A stretch of DNA of 64,000 bases from RGIG2000 sp045612665 (lineage in GTDB: Bacteria > Bacillota > Clostridia > Oscillospirales > CAG-272), in contig JAZKZO010000030.1 of assembly GCA_045612665.1 (NCBI GenBank), forward strand, positions 1 through 64,000, read 5' to 3'. This document shows positions 8,868-16,934 of this stretch, piece after piece. The notes beneath the pieces were generated by a model. That model made no database searches. It was not told the origin of the DNA and saw only the letters and a list, made by a program, of their open reading frames with translations. The stretch's first letter is position 1, and the number at the start of each line of letters is the position of its first letter. The position numbers and the translations under genes were made by a program.

Positions 8868-10235
8868 ATGGCGAGCGAAAACACGCACCTTTCAAGCTTC
8901 GAGCTAGATAAAATTTTCAAGAGGGCGAAAAACGTATTTTTCGTTGGAATCGGTGGGATTTCAATGAGCTCCCTTGCCGAGTATTGTATCGTATCGGGCA
9001 AGAGGGTTTTCGGCTATGATGCAAAAAGAAGTAAGGAGTGCGAGCGCCTTGAACGGGTGGCTCACATTCGCTATTGCTCAACCACCGACAGCGTTATGGG
9101 AATGGACCTCGTGATTTTTTCAAATGCCATTGACAAATCGTGCTTTGAGCTTCAAACGGCACGGCGACTTGGAATTCCGTGTGTATCGCGTGCAAATTTT
9201 CTTGCCTATGTTATGTCGGATTGTCATGTGCGAATCGGGGTTGCAGGGGCGCACGGAAAAAGCACGGTTACGTCTATGATTTCACATATTTTTAGATGCG
9301 ACGGCAGAAGCATGAGCGCCCTGTGCGGAGCGAATATGAAAAATTTCGGCGCACCGTTTTACTTTGGTGGGCGCGATGCTTTTATTTTCGAGGCGTGCGA
9401 GTATATGAACTCATTCTTGTCCCTTTCCCCAAGCGATGCCGTAATAACGAATATCGAATTTGACCACCCCGATTTTTTCGACTCGTACGATGAGCTTTTA
9501 GACTCGTTTAAGCAATATATTTTGTGTGCAAAGAGAGTTTTCATAAATGCCGACGACCGTAAAAGCGCGCCTCTGCGACATCCGTTCAAAATAACCTTCG
9601 GTATACGCGAAAGGGCGGATTATATGGCAAAAATCGACACAGGGGGCGCAAAAAATGCGTTTTCGGTTATAAAAAACGGCTCTACGCTTGCCAAGATAGA
9701 GCTTCGTGAATACGGTCGCCATAATGTGTACAACGCCCTATGCGCCTTCGCGGTTGCACACACTCACAAAATAGATGCAAGCGTTATTGCCGAGGCTCTT
9801 TCAAGCTTTGAGGGCACGTCAAGACGGCAGGAGCTTGTTAAGCGCGTTCACACATTGACAGGGGAAGTGCCTCTCTATCTCGATTATGCTCATCATCCAA
9901 CGGAAATTATAGCCTCGCTTGATGCCTTTTCGGATATGGGATTTAAAAATCCGCTTTGCATTTTCCAGTCGCACACCTATTCTCGCACGTATGCTCTCTA
10001 TTCGCAATTCGTTGATGCGCTTGAGGGAGTAAAAAATCTGATTTGCATGCCGATTTTCAGCGCAAGGGAGCAGAACGTGTACGGAATAAGCGACGAAAAG
10101 TTTGCCGAGGATATCGGTGCGATTTTTATAAGCGACGTGGGCAAAATTGCCGAACACGTGCGCAAAAGCGATGCCGACTGTGTTATTCTTATGGGCGCAG
10201 GGGATATAGAAAATCTAAAAAATCATATAAAATAA
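8868..10235 (+). CDS. murC: UDP-N-acetylmuramate--L-alanine ligase
   Basis: A 455-residue Mur ligase that adds L-Ala to UDP-MurNAc in peptidoglycan precursor synthesis. The N-terminal Rossmann motif FFVGIGGISMSSLAE (about 24-38) is diagnostic of MurC. The ATP-binding loop is GVAGAHGKSTVTSM (about 124-137), the central-domain segment is NIEFDHPDFF, and the C-terminal Mur-ligase segment is DYAHHPTEI. The length is normal. An AGGGAGA site precedes the ATG. The gene stands apart from any dcw cluster, divergent from spoVG. Confidence 0.95.
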   Translation: MASENTHLSSFELDKIFKRAKNVFFVGIGGISMSSLAEYCIVSGKRVFGYDAKRSKECERLERVAHIRYCSTTDSVMGMDLVIFSNAIDKSCFELQTARRLGIPCVSRANFLAYVMSDCHVRIGVAGAHGKSTVTSMISHIFRCDGRSMSALCGANMKNFGAPFYFGGRDAFIFEACEYMNSFLSLSPSDAVITNIEFDHPDFFDSYDELLDSFKQYILCAKRVFINADDRKSAPLRHPFKITFGIRERADYMAKIDTGGAKNAFSVIKNGSTLAKIELREYGRHNVYNALCAFAVAHTHKIDASVIAEALSSFEGTSRRQELVKRVHTLTGEVPLYLDYAHHPTEIIASLDAFSDMGFKNPLCIFQSHTYSRTYALYSQFVDALEGVKNLICMPIFSAREQNVYGISDEKFAEDIGAIFISDVGKIAEHVRKSDADCVILMGAGDIENLKNHIK

Positions 10236-10244
10236 ATTTTAATC

Positions 10245-10273
10245 TTTACTTTATCTTTCTTTTGTGTTAAAAT
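10245..10273 (+). promoter_or_regulatory. Promoter for the methyltransferase-hslO pair
   Basis: TTTACT, 17 bases, TAAAAT, about 30 bases before the methyltransferase start. Confidence 0.7.
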
Positions 10274-10304
10274 AAGGCAAGAATACGCATTAAGGGGGAT
10301 GAAT

Positions 10305-11066
10305 ATGGAAAAGCAATACGGCTCGGTTGCCGAATTTTACGATGCACTAAATGCCGATTTTGACTATCAAGCGTACGCAAGCTACATTGTAGGGCGCATA
10401 AAGGCAAATGAGAAAATTGACTCCTCTCTTGTTTTGGACCTTGCTTGTGGCACGGGCAAGATGACCTTTCTTCTCCGTGAGCACGGCTATGATATGACAG
10501 GTGTTGACATAAGTGAGGAAATGCTTGGCGTTGCTCGCGATATTTGTTATGACAAGGGCATTGACGACGTGCTGTTGCTTTGTCAGGGAATGCAGAATTT
10601 CGAGCTTTACGGCACGGTTGACGCGTGCGTTTGCTGTCTTGATTCGCTAAATTATCTGACCAAGCCAGATGACCTTAAAAAGTGCTTTGCGCTTGTGCAT
10701 AACTATCTTATCCCCGACGGTGTGTTTATTTTTGATATAAACACTCCGTATCGCTTCGAAAATGTTTACGCACAAAACGCATACATTTTGGAGTGTGAGG
10801 ACGCGCTTCTCGCTTGGCAAAACGATTATAACGAAAAATCAAAAATTTGCAAGTTCTACCTAAGCCTTTTCGAGGAAAACGAGGACGGAAGCTACACTCG
10901 CTTTGACGAGGTGCAAAAAGAGCGATGCTACTCAAAAAAGCAAATTTTAAGAGCGCTTGAGAATGCAGGCCTTGAGGTAATCTCAATCCACGGAGATTTT
11001 GACGGCACTCCCGCAACCGATACTGATGAAAAGTGGTTTATAACCGCAAGAAATATAAAGGAATAA
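10305..11066 (+). CDS. Class I SAM-dependent methyltransferase
   Basis: A 253-residue Rossmann-fold methyltransferase. SAM-binding motif I is VLDLACGTGKMTFLL (about 46-60), followed by GVDISEEML (acidic residue for ribose binding) and a motif-II-like VDACVCCLDSLNYL. The C-terminal half resembles the putative small-molecule methyltransferases common in Clostridia; the substrate cannot be told. I chose the ATG at 10305 rather than 10299 because AAGGGGG then has correct spacing. It is separated from hslO by 2 bases, so the pair is cotranscribed. Confidence 0.85.
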   Translation: MEKQYGSVAEFYDALNADFDYQAYASYIVGRIKANEKIDSSLVLDLACGTGKMTFLLREHGYDMTGVDISEEMLGVARDICYDKGIDDVLLLCQGMQNFELYGTVDACVCCLDSLNYLTKPDDLKKCFALVHNYLIPDGVFIFDINTPYRFENVYAQNAYILECEDALLAWQNDYNEKSKICKFYLSLFEENEDGSYTRFDEVQKERCYSKKQILRALENAGLEVISIHGDFDGTPATDTDEKWFITARNIKE

Positions 11067-11068
11067 TT

Positions 11069-11965
11069 ATGGAAAAGAAATATTCAACAGTTCTTCGCGC
11101 AATGACAAGAGACGGAAGCGCAAGAGCTTATGTTATCAACTCAACTCAAATTGTAAATGATGCAATTAAATATCACAAGACAGCCCCCACGGCATCAGCG
11201 CTTCTCGGAAGAACCCTTACTGCGACAAGCGTTATGGGAACTATGCTCCCTGAAAACGGTGATACTCTAACCGTTGCGATAAGAGGAACAGGTCTTGCCG
11301 GCACTACTCTTTGCTGTGCCGATTATTTTGGAAATGTAAAGGGCTACGTTGCAAATCCTATGGCTGATTTGCCACCAAAGGCTAACGGAAAGCTCGACGT
11401 TTCGGGAATTGTTGGCGGTGGACTTCTTTGCGTTATGAAGGACGTTGGCGACGAGGTGCCGTTCAACGGTACAATCGAGCTTGTCAGCGGTGAGATTGCC
11501 GAGGATATTGCACAGTATTACGCAGTAAGTGAGCAAACTCCTACGCTTTGCGCGCTTGGAGTGCTTATAAATCCCGATTTTTCGTGTGCAGGTGCGGGCG
11601 GAGTTTTCGTTCAGCTTTTGCCATTCCCCGACGAGGAAATCATTTCCAAGCTTGAGGAAAACGCGAAGAAGCTTACAGGTCTTTCTAGCAAGTTTGCTAG
11701 CGGAATGTCAAACGAGGACATTTTGAAAATCGCGCTTGACGGAATTGAATACGACCTCTTTGACGAAATCGAGGTTGAGTATAAATGCGACTGCTCACGT
11801 GAGCGTACAGGCCGTGCGCTTATGAGCCTTGGCAAAAAAGAGGTAACCGAGATTTTCGACGAGGCTAAGGCTAAGGGCGAAAAGGAAGAAACCACTCTTG
11901 AGTGTCATTTTTGCGACAAAAAATATACCTTTACAAGGGATGAGGCGCTTGCACTATTTAAATAA
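11069..11965 (+). CDS. hslO: Hsp33 redox-regulated chaperonin
   Basis: A 298-residue Hsp33: a cytosolic holdase that binds unfolding proteins when oxidised. The N-terminal domain has YVINSTQIVNDA and the conserved RGTGLAGTT segment. The C-terminal redox switch has the four zinc cysteines as CDC (about 241-243) and CHFC (about 281-284), typical C-x-C plus C-x2-C spacing. The start at 11069 follows AAGGA and the methyltransferase stop. Confidence 0.95.
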   Translation: MEKKYSTVLRAMTRDGSARAYVINSTQIVNDAIKYHKTAPTASALLGRTLTATSVMGTMLPENGDTLTVAIRGTGLAGTTLCCADYFGNVKGYVANPMADLPPKANGKLDVSGIVGGGLLCVMKDVGDEVPFNGTIELVSGEIAEDIAQYYAVSEQTPTLCALGVLINPDFSCAGAGGVFVQLLPFPDEEIISKLEENAKKLTGLSSKFASGMSNEDILKIALDGIEYDLFDEIEVEYKCDCSRERTGRALMSLGKKEVTEIFDEAKAKGEKEETTLECHFCDKKYTFTRDEALALFK

Positions 11966-11980
11966 TGATGCATAAATTAT

Positions 11981-12098
11981 TAAGAGATTTAGGCAAAATT
12001 AGGCAAGGCGCACCGCAAATCACGGACGAAGATGTACTTCTCGTACATCAAGGTCGCGATCGAGGAGCAACGCAGGATAATAAAGCATAAATCTCTTA
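11981..12098. repeat. 118-bp imperfect palindrome bounded by 11-bp inverted repeats
   Basis: A non-coding element between hslO and its terminator. The ends TAAGAGATTTA and TAAATCTCTTA are perfect inverted repeats. Inside is a hairpin (GATGTAC, 5-base loop, GTACATC) flanked by a further partly complementary pair (ATCACGGAC with GGTCGCGAT). It lies in the 3' untranslated region of hslO. I recall similar sequences as dispersed intergenic repeats in gut Clostridia, but only this copy is in the window. It could be a MITE-like repeat or a structured RNA. Confidence 0.65.
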
Positions 12099-12099
12099 G

Positions 12100-12130
12100 A
12101 AAAAAGCTCGACACAGGGTCGAGCTTTTTT
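12100..12130. terminator. Bidirectional terminator between hslO and trmO
   Basis: A perfect 13-bp stem AAAAAAGCTCGAC with its complement, 5-base loop and T-runs on both strands. Confidence 0.92.
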
Positions 12131-12800
12131 ATTCTATTGAGATAACGGTGAGCGTCTTGCCGTCAACCTTAAATTTGACCTCGTGGCCTGCAAAGGTAAG
12201 ACCATAGACTCTTTCGCTATCGTCGATATATGACGGACGGGGGTCTTGACTCAAAACGCCCAAGAGCGCTTCTCTTTTGCCTTCGTCAAGCTTTTCGAGA
12301 AGCCCTGTATCGCAGACAACCTCAAGCGAATATTCATATGCCTCGTCGGCAAATCCGCCTGTCGCATCGGGGGCAAAATCCGTGCTCGGAAGGTATGGCT
12401 TTATATCGTAAATCGGAGTTTTGTCTAGCATATCAACACCGGAAACGACGAGGACGTGTCCGTATTTCTCGCTTTTTTCCACTCTTTCAAGCTTGACAAG
12501 GGACAGTCCAAGTCCGTTTGGTCTGAACGGTGAGCGAGATGCGAAAACGCCAACGCGCGTGTTGCCCCCAAGCCTTGGTGGACGGACGGTGGGATTGTAT
12601 TTTGCGCCCTCGTTTTCCGAAAAGCCCCAAACAATCCAAAGGTGTGAAAATTGCTCTATTCCGCGTAACGCATCCTCACAGCGATATTTCTTTTCAAAAA
12701 TTACAGTTCCCGTAAGCTCCTTCACAAGTCCGCTTTGCCTTGGAATTCCGAATTTATCCTCGAAATCCGTGCGAATTTGCGCTATTCTCGTAATTTCCAT
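12129..12800 (-). CDS. trmO: TrmO-type tRNA (t6A37) N6-methyltransferase
   Basis: A 223-residue TrmO/TsaA (YaeB) family protein, which methylates N6-threonylcarbamoyladenosine at position 37 of tRNA using SAM. Family motifs are HLWIVWGF (about 52-59), VRPPRLGGNTRVGVFASRSP and RPNGLGLSLV, which form the SAM-binding beta barrel. The C-terminal 70 residues include the conserved DPRPSY segment. The open frame extends upstream to 12857, but the ATG at 12800 has AAGGGGGG at good spacing and lies downstream of the promoter. Confidence 0.9.
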   Translation of the reverse strand: MEITRIAQIRTDFEDKFGIPRQSGLVKELTGTVIFEKKYRCEDALRGIEQFSHLWIVWGFSENEGAKYNPTVRPPRLGGNTRVGVFASRSPFRPNGLGLSLVKLERVEKSEKYGHVLVVSGVDMLDKTPIYDIKPYLPSTDFAPDATGGFADEAYEYSLEVVCDTGLLEKLDEGKREALLGVLSQDPRPSYIDDSERVYGLTFAGHEVKFKVDGKTLTVISIE

Positions 12801-12828
12801 ACCTATCCCCCCTTGAAGTGATACTATT

Positions 12829-12857
12829 ATGCTACCATTTATTTTCAAAAAAGTCAA
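12829..12857 (-). promoter_or_regulatory. trmO promoter
   Basis: Minus strand TTGACT, 17 bases, TAGCAT. It lies back to back with the promoter at 12865-12893. Confidence 0.8.
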
Positions 12858-12864
12858 GTTTTAC

Positions 12865-12893
12865 TTGAAAGGCGTGCGCATTTGTTGTAAAAT
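12865..12893 (+). promoter_or_regulatory. Promoter of the ribokinase-like gene
   Basis: TTGAAA, 17 bases, TAAAAT, 30 bases before the start codon. Confidence 0.8.
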
Positions 12894-12922
12894 AGTAATA
12901 GAAATCTTTTGAGGTGATTTAT

Positions 12923-13849
12923 ATGAAAAAGAAAATTCTCGTTGTCAGCTCTGCTAATATGGATATGGTTATGAGCATAAAAAGAGTTCCCGAGGCAGGA
13001 CAAACAGTAATTGATAAGGGCTCTTACACGTATGTTCCGGGCGGAAAGGGCGCAAACTCGGCGGTTGCAATCTCCCGTCTTGGTGGAAAATGCACCTTCT
13101 TGACAAGGCTTGGCACTGATGCCAACGGAGATGCGCTTCTCTCTCTTTACGAGCGCGAGGGAATGGACACCTCGTATATAGTGCGTGATAGCGACACTCC
13201 AACAGGTCTTGCAACCATTTTCGTTGAGGAGAGTGGTCAAAACAGAATAATCGTATTCCCAGGTGCTAACCAAAAAATTAGCCGTGATGCAATTGACAAG
13301 GCTATTGATAGCGGTGTTGATGCGCTTTATATGCAATTTGAAATCAATCACGATGCAATTCTTTACTCGGCAAATGTGGCAAGTGAAAAAAATATTCCTA
13401 TTTTCATTGATGCAGGTCCTGCCGACAGGAGCTTCCCTTACAGTGAGCTTCCACGTCTTGAAATCTTCTCTCCAAACGAGAGCGAGGCCTTTGAGCTTGT
13501 TGGAATTCGTCCTGACAGTGAGGAAAATTGCCTTAAGGCTGCTATCGCGCTTTCAAAAATGGTTAGCGCAAAATATATCGTTATTAAGCTTGGTGGTCGT
13601 GGTGCTTATATTTTCGACGGTGAAAAGGGCGTTACAAGACCCACCTTTGATATCAAGGTTGTCGATACAACTGCCGCAGGTGATGCGTTTACCGCTTCTC
13701 TTGCACTTGAATATCTTGACAGTGGCGATATAATGCGCGCTTGCGATTATGCAAACGCATCAGGCTCTCTCACCGTTAGCCGAAAGGGCGCATCAAGCTC
13801 AATTCCGACTCTTTGCGAGGTCGAGGAGTTTCTAAAAAATCAAAAATAA
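12923..13849 (+). CDS. Ribokinase-type PfkB-family sugar kinase
   Basis: A 308-residue PfkB carbohydrate kinase closest in pattern to ribokinase. PGGKGANSAVAISRLGG (about 37-53) is the substrate-binding signature, and VDTTAAGDAFTASLA (about 246-260) holds the catalytic Asp and anion hole. Likely phosphorylates ribose or a related pentose or nucleoside at the membrane-proximal cytosol. No transporter or rbsD is adjacent, so the substrate is uncertain. GAGGTG lies 6 bases before the ATG at 12923. Monocistronic with its own terminator. Confidence 0.85.
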   Translation: MKKKILVVSSANMDMVMSIKRVPEAGQTVIDKGSYTYVPGGKGANSAVAISRLGGKCTFLTRLGTDANGDALLSLYEREGMDTSYIVRDSDTPTGLATIFVEESGQNRIIVFPGANQKISRDAIDKAIDSGVDALYMQFEINHDAILYSANVASEKNIPIFIDAGPADRSFPYSELPRLEIFSPNESEAFELVGIRPDSEENCLKAAIALSKMVSAKYIVIKLGGRGAYIFDGEKGVTRPTFDIKVVDTTAAGDAFTASLALEYLDSGDIMRACDYANASGSLTVSRKGASSSIPTLCEVEEFLKNQK

Positions 13850-13850
13850 C

Positions 13851-13880
13851 AAAATGCCACCAAGTGTGGCGTTTTTATTT
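13851..13880 (+). terminator. Terminator after the ribokinase-like gene
   Basis: A 10-bp stem with one G-U pair and a 5-base loop, then TTTTTATTTTT. Confidence 0.88.
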
Positions 13881-13885
13881 TTCTA

Positions 13886-13915
13886 TTGACAAGTCATATT
13901 TTCATAATATATAAT
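13886..13915 (+). promoter_or_regulatory. Promoter of the BspA-like secreted protein
   Basis: TTGACA, 18 bases, TATAAT: near consensus. Confidence 0.88.
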
Positions 13916-13960
13916 AAAATTAGCATATTCCTATTTTAATTTTATGAAAGGATTTTTCCT

Positions 13961-15811
13961 ATGAAGAAAAGACTATTTCTCTTTGCTTGCTTAATTATAG
14001 CAATTTGCGCTATTTTTGCAATTTCGGCAAGCGCTGCTACTCCGGACAACAGTAAAGAAACCTTTACTCTCACAACAGGTCAAGTTGTTGCTCTTTACGA
14101 TACCGACGGAGATCCTCTTTGTTGGTATTATGATGAGAACGGAACCCTCACATGTACAAAATCTACCGATCTTTGGTATGAGGTTGTTAGTAGCAAGCTT
14201 TACAGCGTTTGGACCGAGCCTAACAAGCAAGGACTTTGCCTACAAACCTGCGACAACACAAGCGTTAACAGAATCGTGGTTGCAGATTTCAGACATTTGA
14301 GCATAACCACCATTTCAAATGATAATCTTTTTAAGACCAGTACAACCGTAGAATATGTTCGTCTTCCTGACACACTTACTGAAATCAAGGGATTTTTCTT
14401 CTACGGTGCTTCAAATCTTCAAAGAGTATACATTCCTAAAACCACTAGAAATCTCACATTCATCGGTCCTGAAGCCTTCAACAAATGCACAAAGCTTTAT
14501 GCACTCTACCTTCCTGAAGGTCTCACAACCACAAACGAGCTTTTCCAAAACTCTACTCAAGCCAGAACAACTCCGTTCCAAGGTTGCCATAGCTTGTACT
14601 TTGTAAGCGATCCTGACATCATTACCAAGGAAGATGTTTACTACTTTCCAAGCTCACTTACAACGATGTACGGAGAGGTATTTGATACCTGTCAAAACCT
14701 TAACAAGGTTCTTGTTTTCGGTGAGAACGTAACAATACTTGATAACGCTTGGACATTCGAAAACGTACAAGACGGAAACGGTGGCAAGCCTACCGTCGTA
14801 TTTCTTGGAAACATGGACCGAGTAAACACCGGTTCTTGGGGCGTTTCGAAAATTATCTTTGCAAATCCTGATGACAAGTCAAGCTCTGATTTCTCATCAT
14901 ATTCCAATTCCAAGACAACCGTTTTCTGTGCATCAGAGAGCGACATGACAAAGCATCTTGAAAGTCCAAAGCATTCGGTTATTAGCGAAGCTACCTGTTA
15001 TTCAAACAAGGCAGGCATCATAAACTGCTTCTGTGGTAGAGAAATCAGCCGTGGCGAGTTTGAGGGCACAATGCTCGATACTCACGACTATATCGACGAT
15101 TTTGACTGCACAACCGCTAACTATTGCAAAAACTTTGGCGAGAACAAGTGCGACAAGTTCCTCTCCTCTGATGCAGACGCTCACAACGAGGCGCACGACG
15201 TAATCTTTGCAAACGGCTTTACAAGTGCAGGTGTGCACAACACCTACTGCTCTAATGCAACCTGTAAGGCGCTCACAGTTATTGAAAATCTTGATGCTAT
15301 GTTCACACACGAGGGATATGCATACAAGGAGCGCACCTCGGGTGGTATTGATACAAAGTTTAAGATTAACACAAAGGCTATGAAGCTTTACGAGCAGTAC
15401 GAGGGTGCTCTCCACTTTGGTATCATCGTTGCAAATGCTTCTCACTTTGCAAATGTTGATGTATTTATCGAAAACGGTAAGCTCACATCCACTAACAAGG
15501 ACGGCGTAAAGAGTGGAATACAGGTTGAGATGACCTCAAGAGATTACGAATATTTCAACTGCTACATTGGTGGCTTTGACTTCTCCGACTCTCGTTATAC
15601 TGAGCTTGGACTTATCCTTGCAGGCTATGTATATGCTGAGGGCTCAAATGATGTTACCTACATTCAAAAGGATTATAAAACCGACACAGACGATACAACT
15701 CTTGAAATCCCTTATGTTTCAACCATAACAAAGGACAAGGAAATCAAGGTTGTTAACATCGTTGCTGTAAGAGATTTTACTCCTTTGTCTGAGCCAACCC
15801 AAGAACAATAA
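13961..15811 (+). CDS. Secreted BspA-like leucine-rich protein with C-terminal GYxY module
   Basis: A 616-residue exported protein. Residues 1-26 are a signal peptide (cleavage near SASAA). About 90-280 contain irregular LRR_5/BspA-type repeats (VRLPDTLTEIKGFFFYGASN, YIPKT, LYLPEGLTT, FPSSLTTMYGEVF). About 345-440 is a cysteine-rich region with C-x2-C pairs. From about 440 a module begins with MFTHEGYAYKE and contains LYEQYEGALHFGIIVAN and LILAGYVY. The same module ends the 1206-residue protein at 47824-51444 and appears near the N-terminus of the DUF4886 protein at 19841-22726. BspA-like repeats usually mediate surface or host contacts. No sortase motif or membrane anchor is visible. Monocistronic. 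Confidence 0.8.
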   Translation: MKKRLFLFACLIIAICAIFAISASAATPDNSKETFTLTTGQVVALYDTDGDPLCWYYDENGTLTCTKSTDLWYEVVSSKLYSVWTEPNKQGLCLQTCDNTSVNRIVVADFRHLSITTISNDNLFKTSTTVEYVRLPDTLTEIKGFFFYGASNLQRVYIPKTTRNLTFIGPEAFNKCTKLYALYLPEGLTTTNELFQNSTQARTTPFQGCHSLYFVSDPDIITKEDVYYFPSSLTTMYGEVFDTCQNLNKVLVFGENVTILDNAWTFENVQDGNGGKPTVVFLGNMDRVNTGSWGVSKIIFANPDDKSSSDFSSYSNSKTTVFCASESDMTKHLESPKHSVISEATCYSNKAGIINCFCGREISRGEFEGTMLDTHDYIDDFDCTTANYCKNFGENKCDKFLSSDADAHNEAHDVIFANGFTSAGVHNTYCSNATCKALTVIENLDAMFTHEGYAYKERTSGGIDTKFKINTKAMKLYEQYEGALHFGIIVANASHFANVDVFIENGKLTSTNKDGVKSGIQVEMTSRDYEYFNCYIGGFDFSDSRYTELGLILAGYVYAEGSNDVTYIQKDYKTDTDDTTLEIPYVSTITKDKEIKVVNIVAVRDFTPLSEPTQEQ

Positions 15812-15816
15812 AACAA

Positions 15817-15846
15817 AAAACCACACTCGACCGAGTGTGGTTTTCT
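15817..15846. terminator. Bidirectional terminator between the BspA-like gene and nadA
   Basis: AAAACCACACTC with its complement around a 4-base loop, with T-rich tails on both sides. Confidence 0.9.
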
Positions 15847-15847
15847 T

Positions 15848-16768
15848 TTATCCGCCATATGAAAGCATATTATCAATACATCTCTTTGCGCCCTCTCGAA
15901 CCTGCTCGTCAAGGACAATCTCCTCGCCACCGTTATCGTTTAGACAGTTATAAACATCGGCAAGCGTTGTCAAGCGCATATCGTGGCAAACGCATATTTT
16001 TGAAAGCTTATAGAATTTCTTATCAGGGAAATCAAAGCTAAGGTGTGAAACGATGCTGTTGTCAGTTCCGATAACAAATTCCTTTGCATCGCTTTTTGCA
16101 ACGTAAGACATAATGGCAGTTGTGCTACCTGCAAAATCTGCATGCTTTGTTACGTCGCTTACACATTCGGGATGAACCAAAATAAGCGCCTCAGGATGCT
16201 GTTCTCTTGCTCTTAAAACATCCTTCTCGGTTATGCGAGTATGTATTGGGCATCCACCTTCAATAAACACGAATTCCTTTTCGGGCACTTGCTCGGCAAT
16301 CCAAGTGCCAAGGTTGCAATCGGGAATAAAGATTATCTTCTTTTGTGGAATTTGCTTTACAATTTTAAGTGCAGATGCCGAGGTTACACACACGTCGCAA
16401 AGAGTTTTAAGAGACGAGGTGGTGTTTATGTATGCGACAACTGCGTGGTCGGGATACTGCTCTCTCAATTTCTTAAGCTCGTCAAGAGTGAGCTGTTCAG
16501 CCATAGGACAGCCTGCGTTTGGATGCGACAAAAGCACTCTCTTCTTGGGCGAGAGAATCTTGGCAGTTTCAGCCATAAAGCGCACGCCACACATGAGTAT
16601 ATTCTTTTGAGGCGCATTCTGTGCCTGTTGGCTAAGTCCGAAGGAATCTCCTACGAAATCGGCAATCTCGACAATATCGTGCGTTTGATATGCGTGAGCA
16701 AGAATGCAAAAATCCTTTTCCTTTTTAAGACGCAAGATTTCCTCTTGCATTTGCTGGGTTGTGAGCAT
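15848..16768 (-). CDS. nadA: Quinolinate synthase
   Basis: A 306-residue NadA, the [4Fe-4S] enzyme that condenses iminoaspartate with dihydroxyacetone phosphate to quinolinate. Family motifs are ILAHAYQTHDI (about 23-33), DSFGLS, MCGVRFMAETAKIL (first cluster Cys), HPNAGCPMA, CDVCVTSASA (second Cys) and VHPECVSDV. The start at 16768 follows AGGAGGG; an upstream in-frame TTG has no such site. Divergent from nadB-nadC, sharing an intergenic region with probable NiaR operators. Confidence 0.96.
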   Translation of the reverse strand: MLTTQQMQEEILRLKKEKDFCILAHAYQTHDIVEIADFVGDSFGLSQQAQNAPQKNILMCGVRFMAETAKILSPKKRVLLSHPNAGCPMAEQLTLDELKKLREQYPDHAVVAYINTTSSLKTLCDVCVTSASALKIVKQIPQKKIIFIPDCNLGTWIAEQVPEKEFVFIEGGCPIHTRITEKDVLRAREQHPEALILVHPECVSDVTKHADFAGSTTAIMSYVAKSDAKEFVIGTDNSIVSHLSFDFPDKKFYKLSKICVCHDMRLTTLADVYNCLNDNGGEEIVLDEQVREGAKRCIDNMLSYGG

Positions 16769-16799
16769 TGCGCCCTCCTGTAAGTTCAAAATTTATCAT

Positions 16800-16828
16800 A
16801 TTTTACTATATATCTTCGCCCGTGTCAA
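16800..16828 (-). promoter_or_regulatory. nadA promoter
   Basis: Minus strand TTGACA, 17 bases, TAAAAT. The -35 box lies inside an ATATCTTGACAC sequence that resembles the operator at 16864-16879, so NiaR repression of nadA is plausible. Confidence 0.88.
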
Positions 16829-16863
16829 GATATTTGTCGAAATTATTTGTCAATTCTTTTTAC

Positions 16864-16879
16864 ATATGTCTTGACATAT
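16864..16879. promoter_or_regulatory. Probable NiaR operator
   Basis: A perfect inverted repeat ATATGTC-TT-GACATAT covering the -35 box of the nadB-nadC promoter. The core TGTCTTGACA resembles what I recall of the NiaR site. NiaR is encoded at the end of this operon. A degenerate copy covers the nadA -35 box at 16819-16836. Confidence 0.7.
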
Positions 16880-16899
16880 TGTGAAAGGTGTGCTAAAAT
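16871..16899 (+). promoter_or_regulatory. nadB-nadC-niaR promoter
   Basis: TTGACA, 17 bases, TAAAAT, overlapping the operator inverted repeat. Confidence 0.9.
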
Positions 16900-16934
16900 G
16901 TGTAAAACTTAAATATTTATATAAGAAGGAAAAA

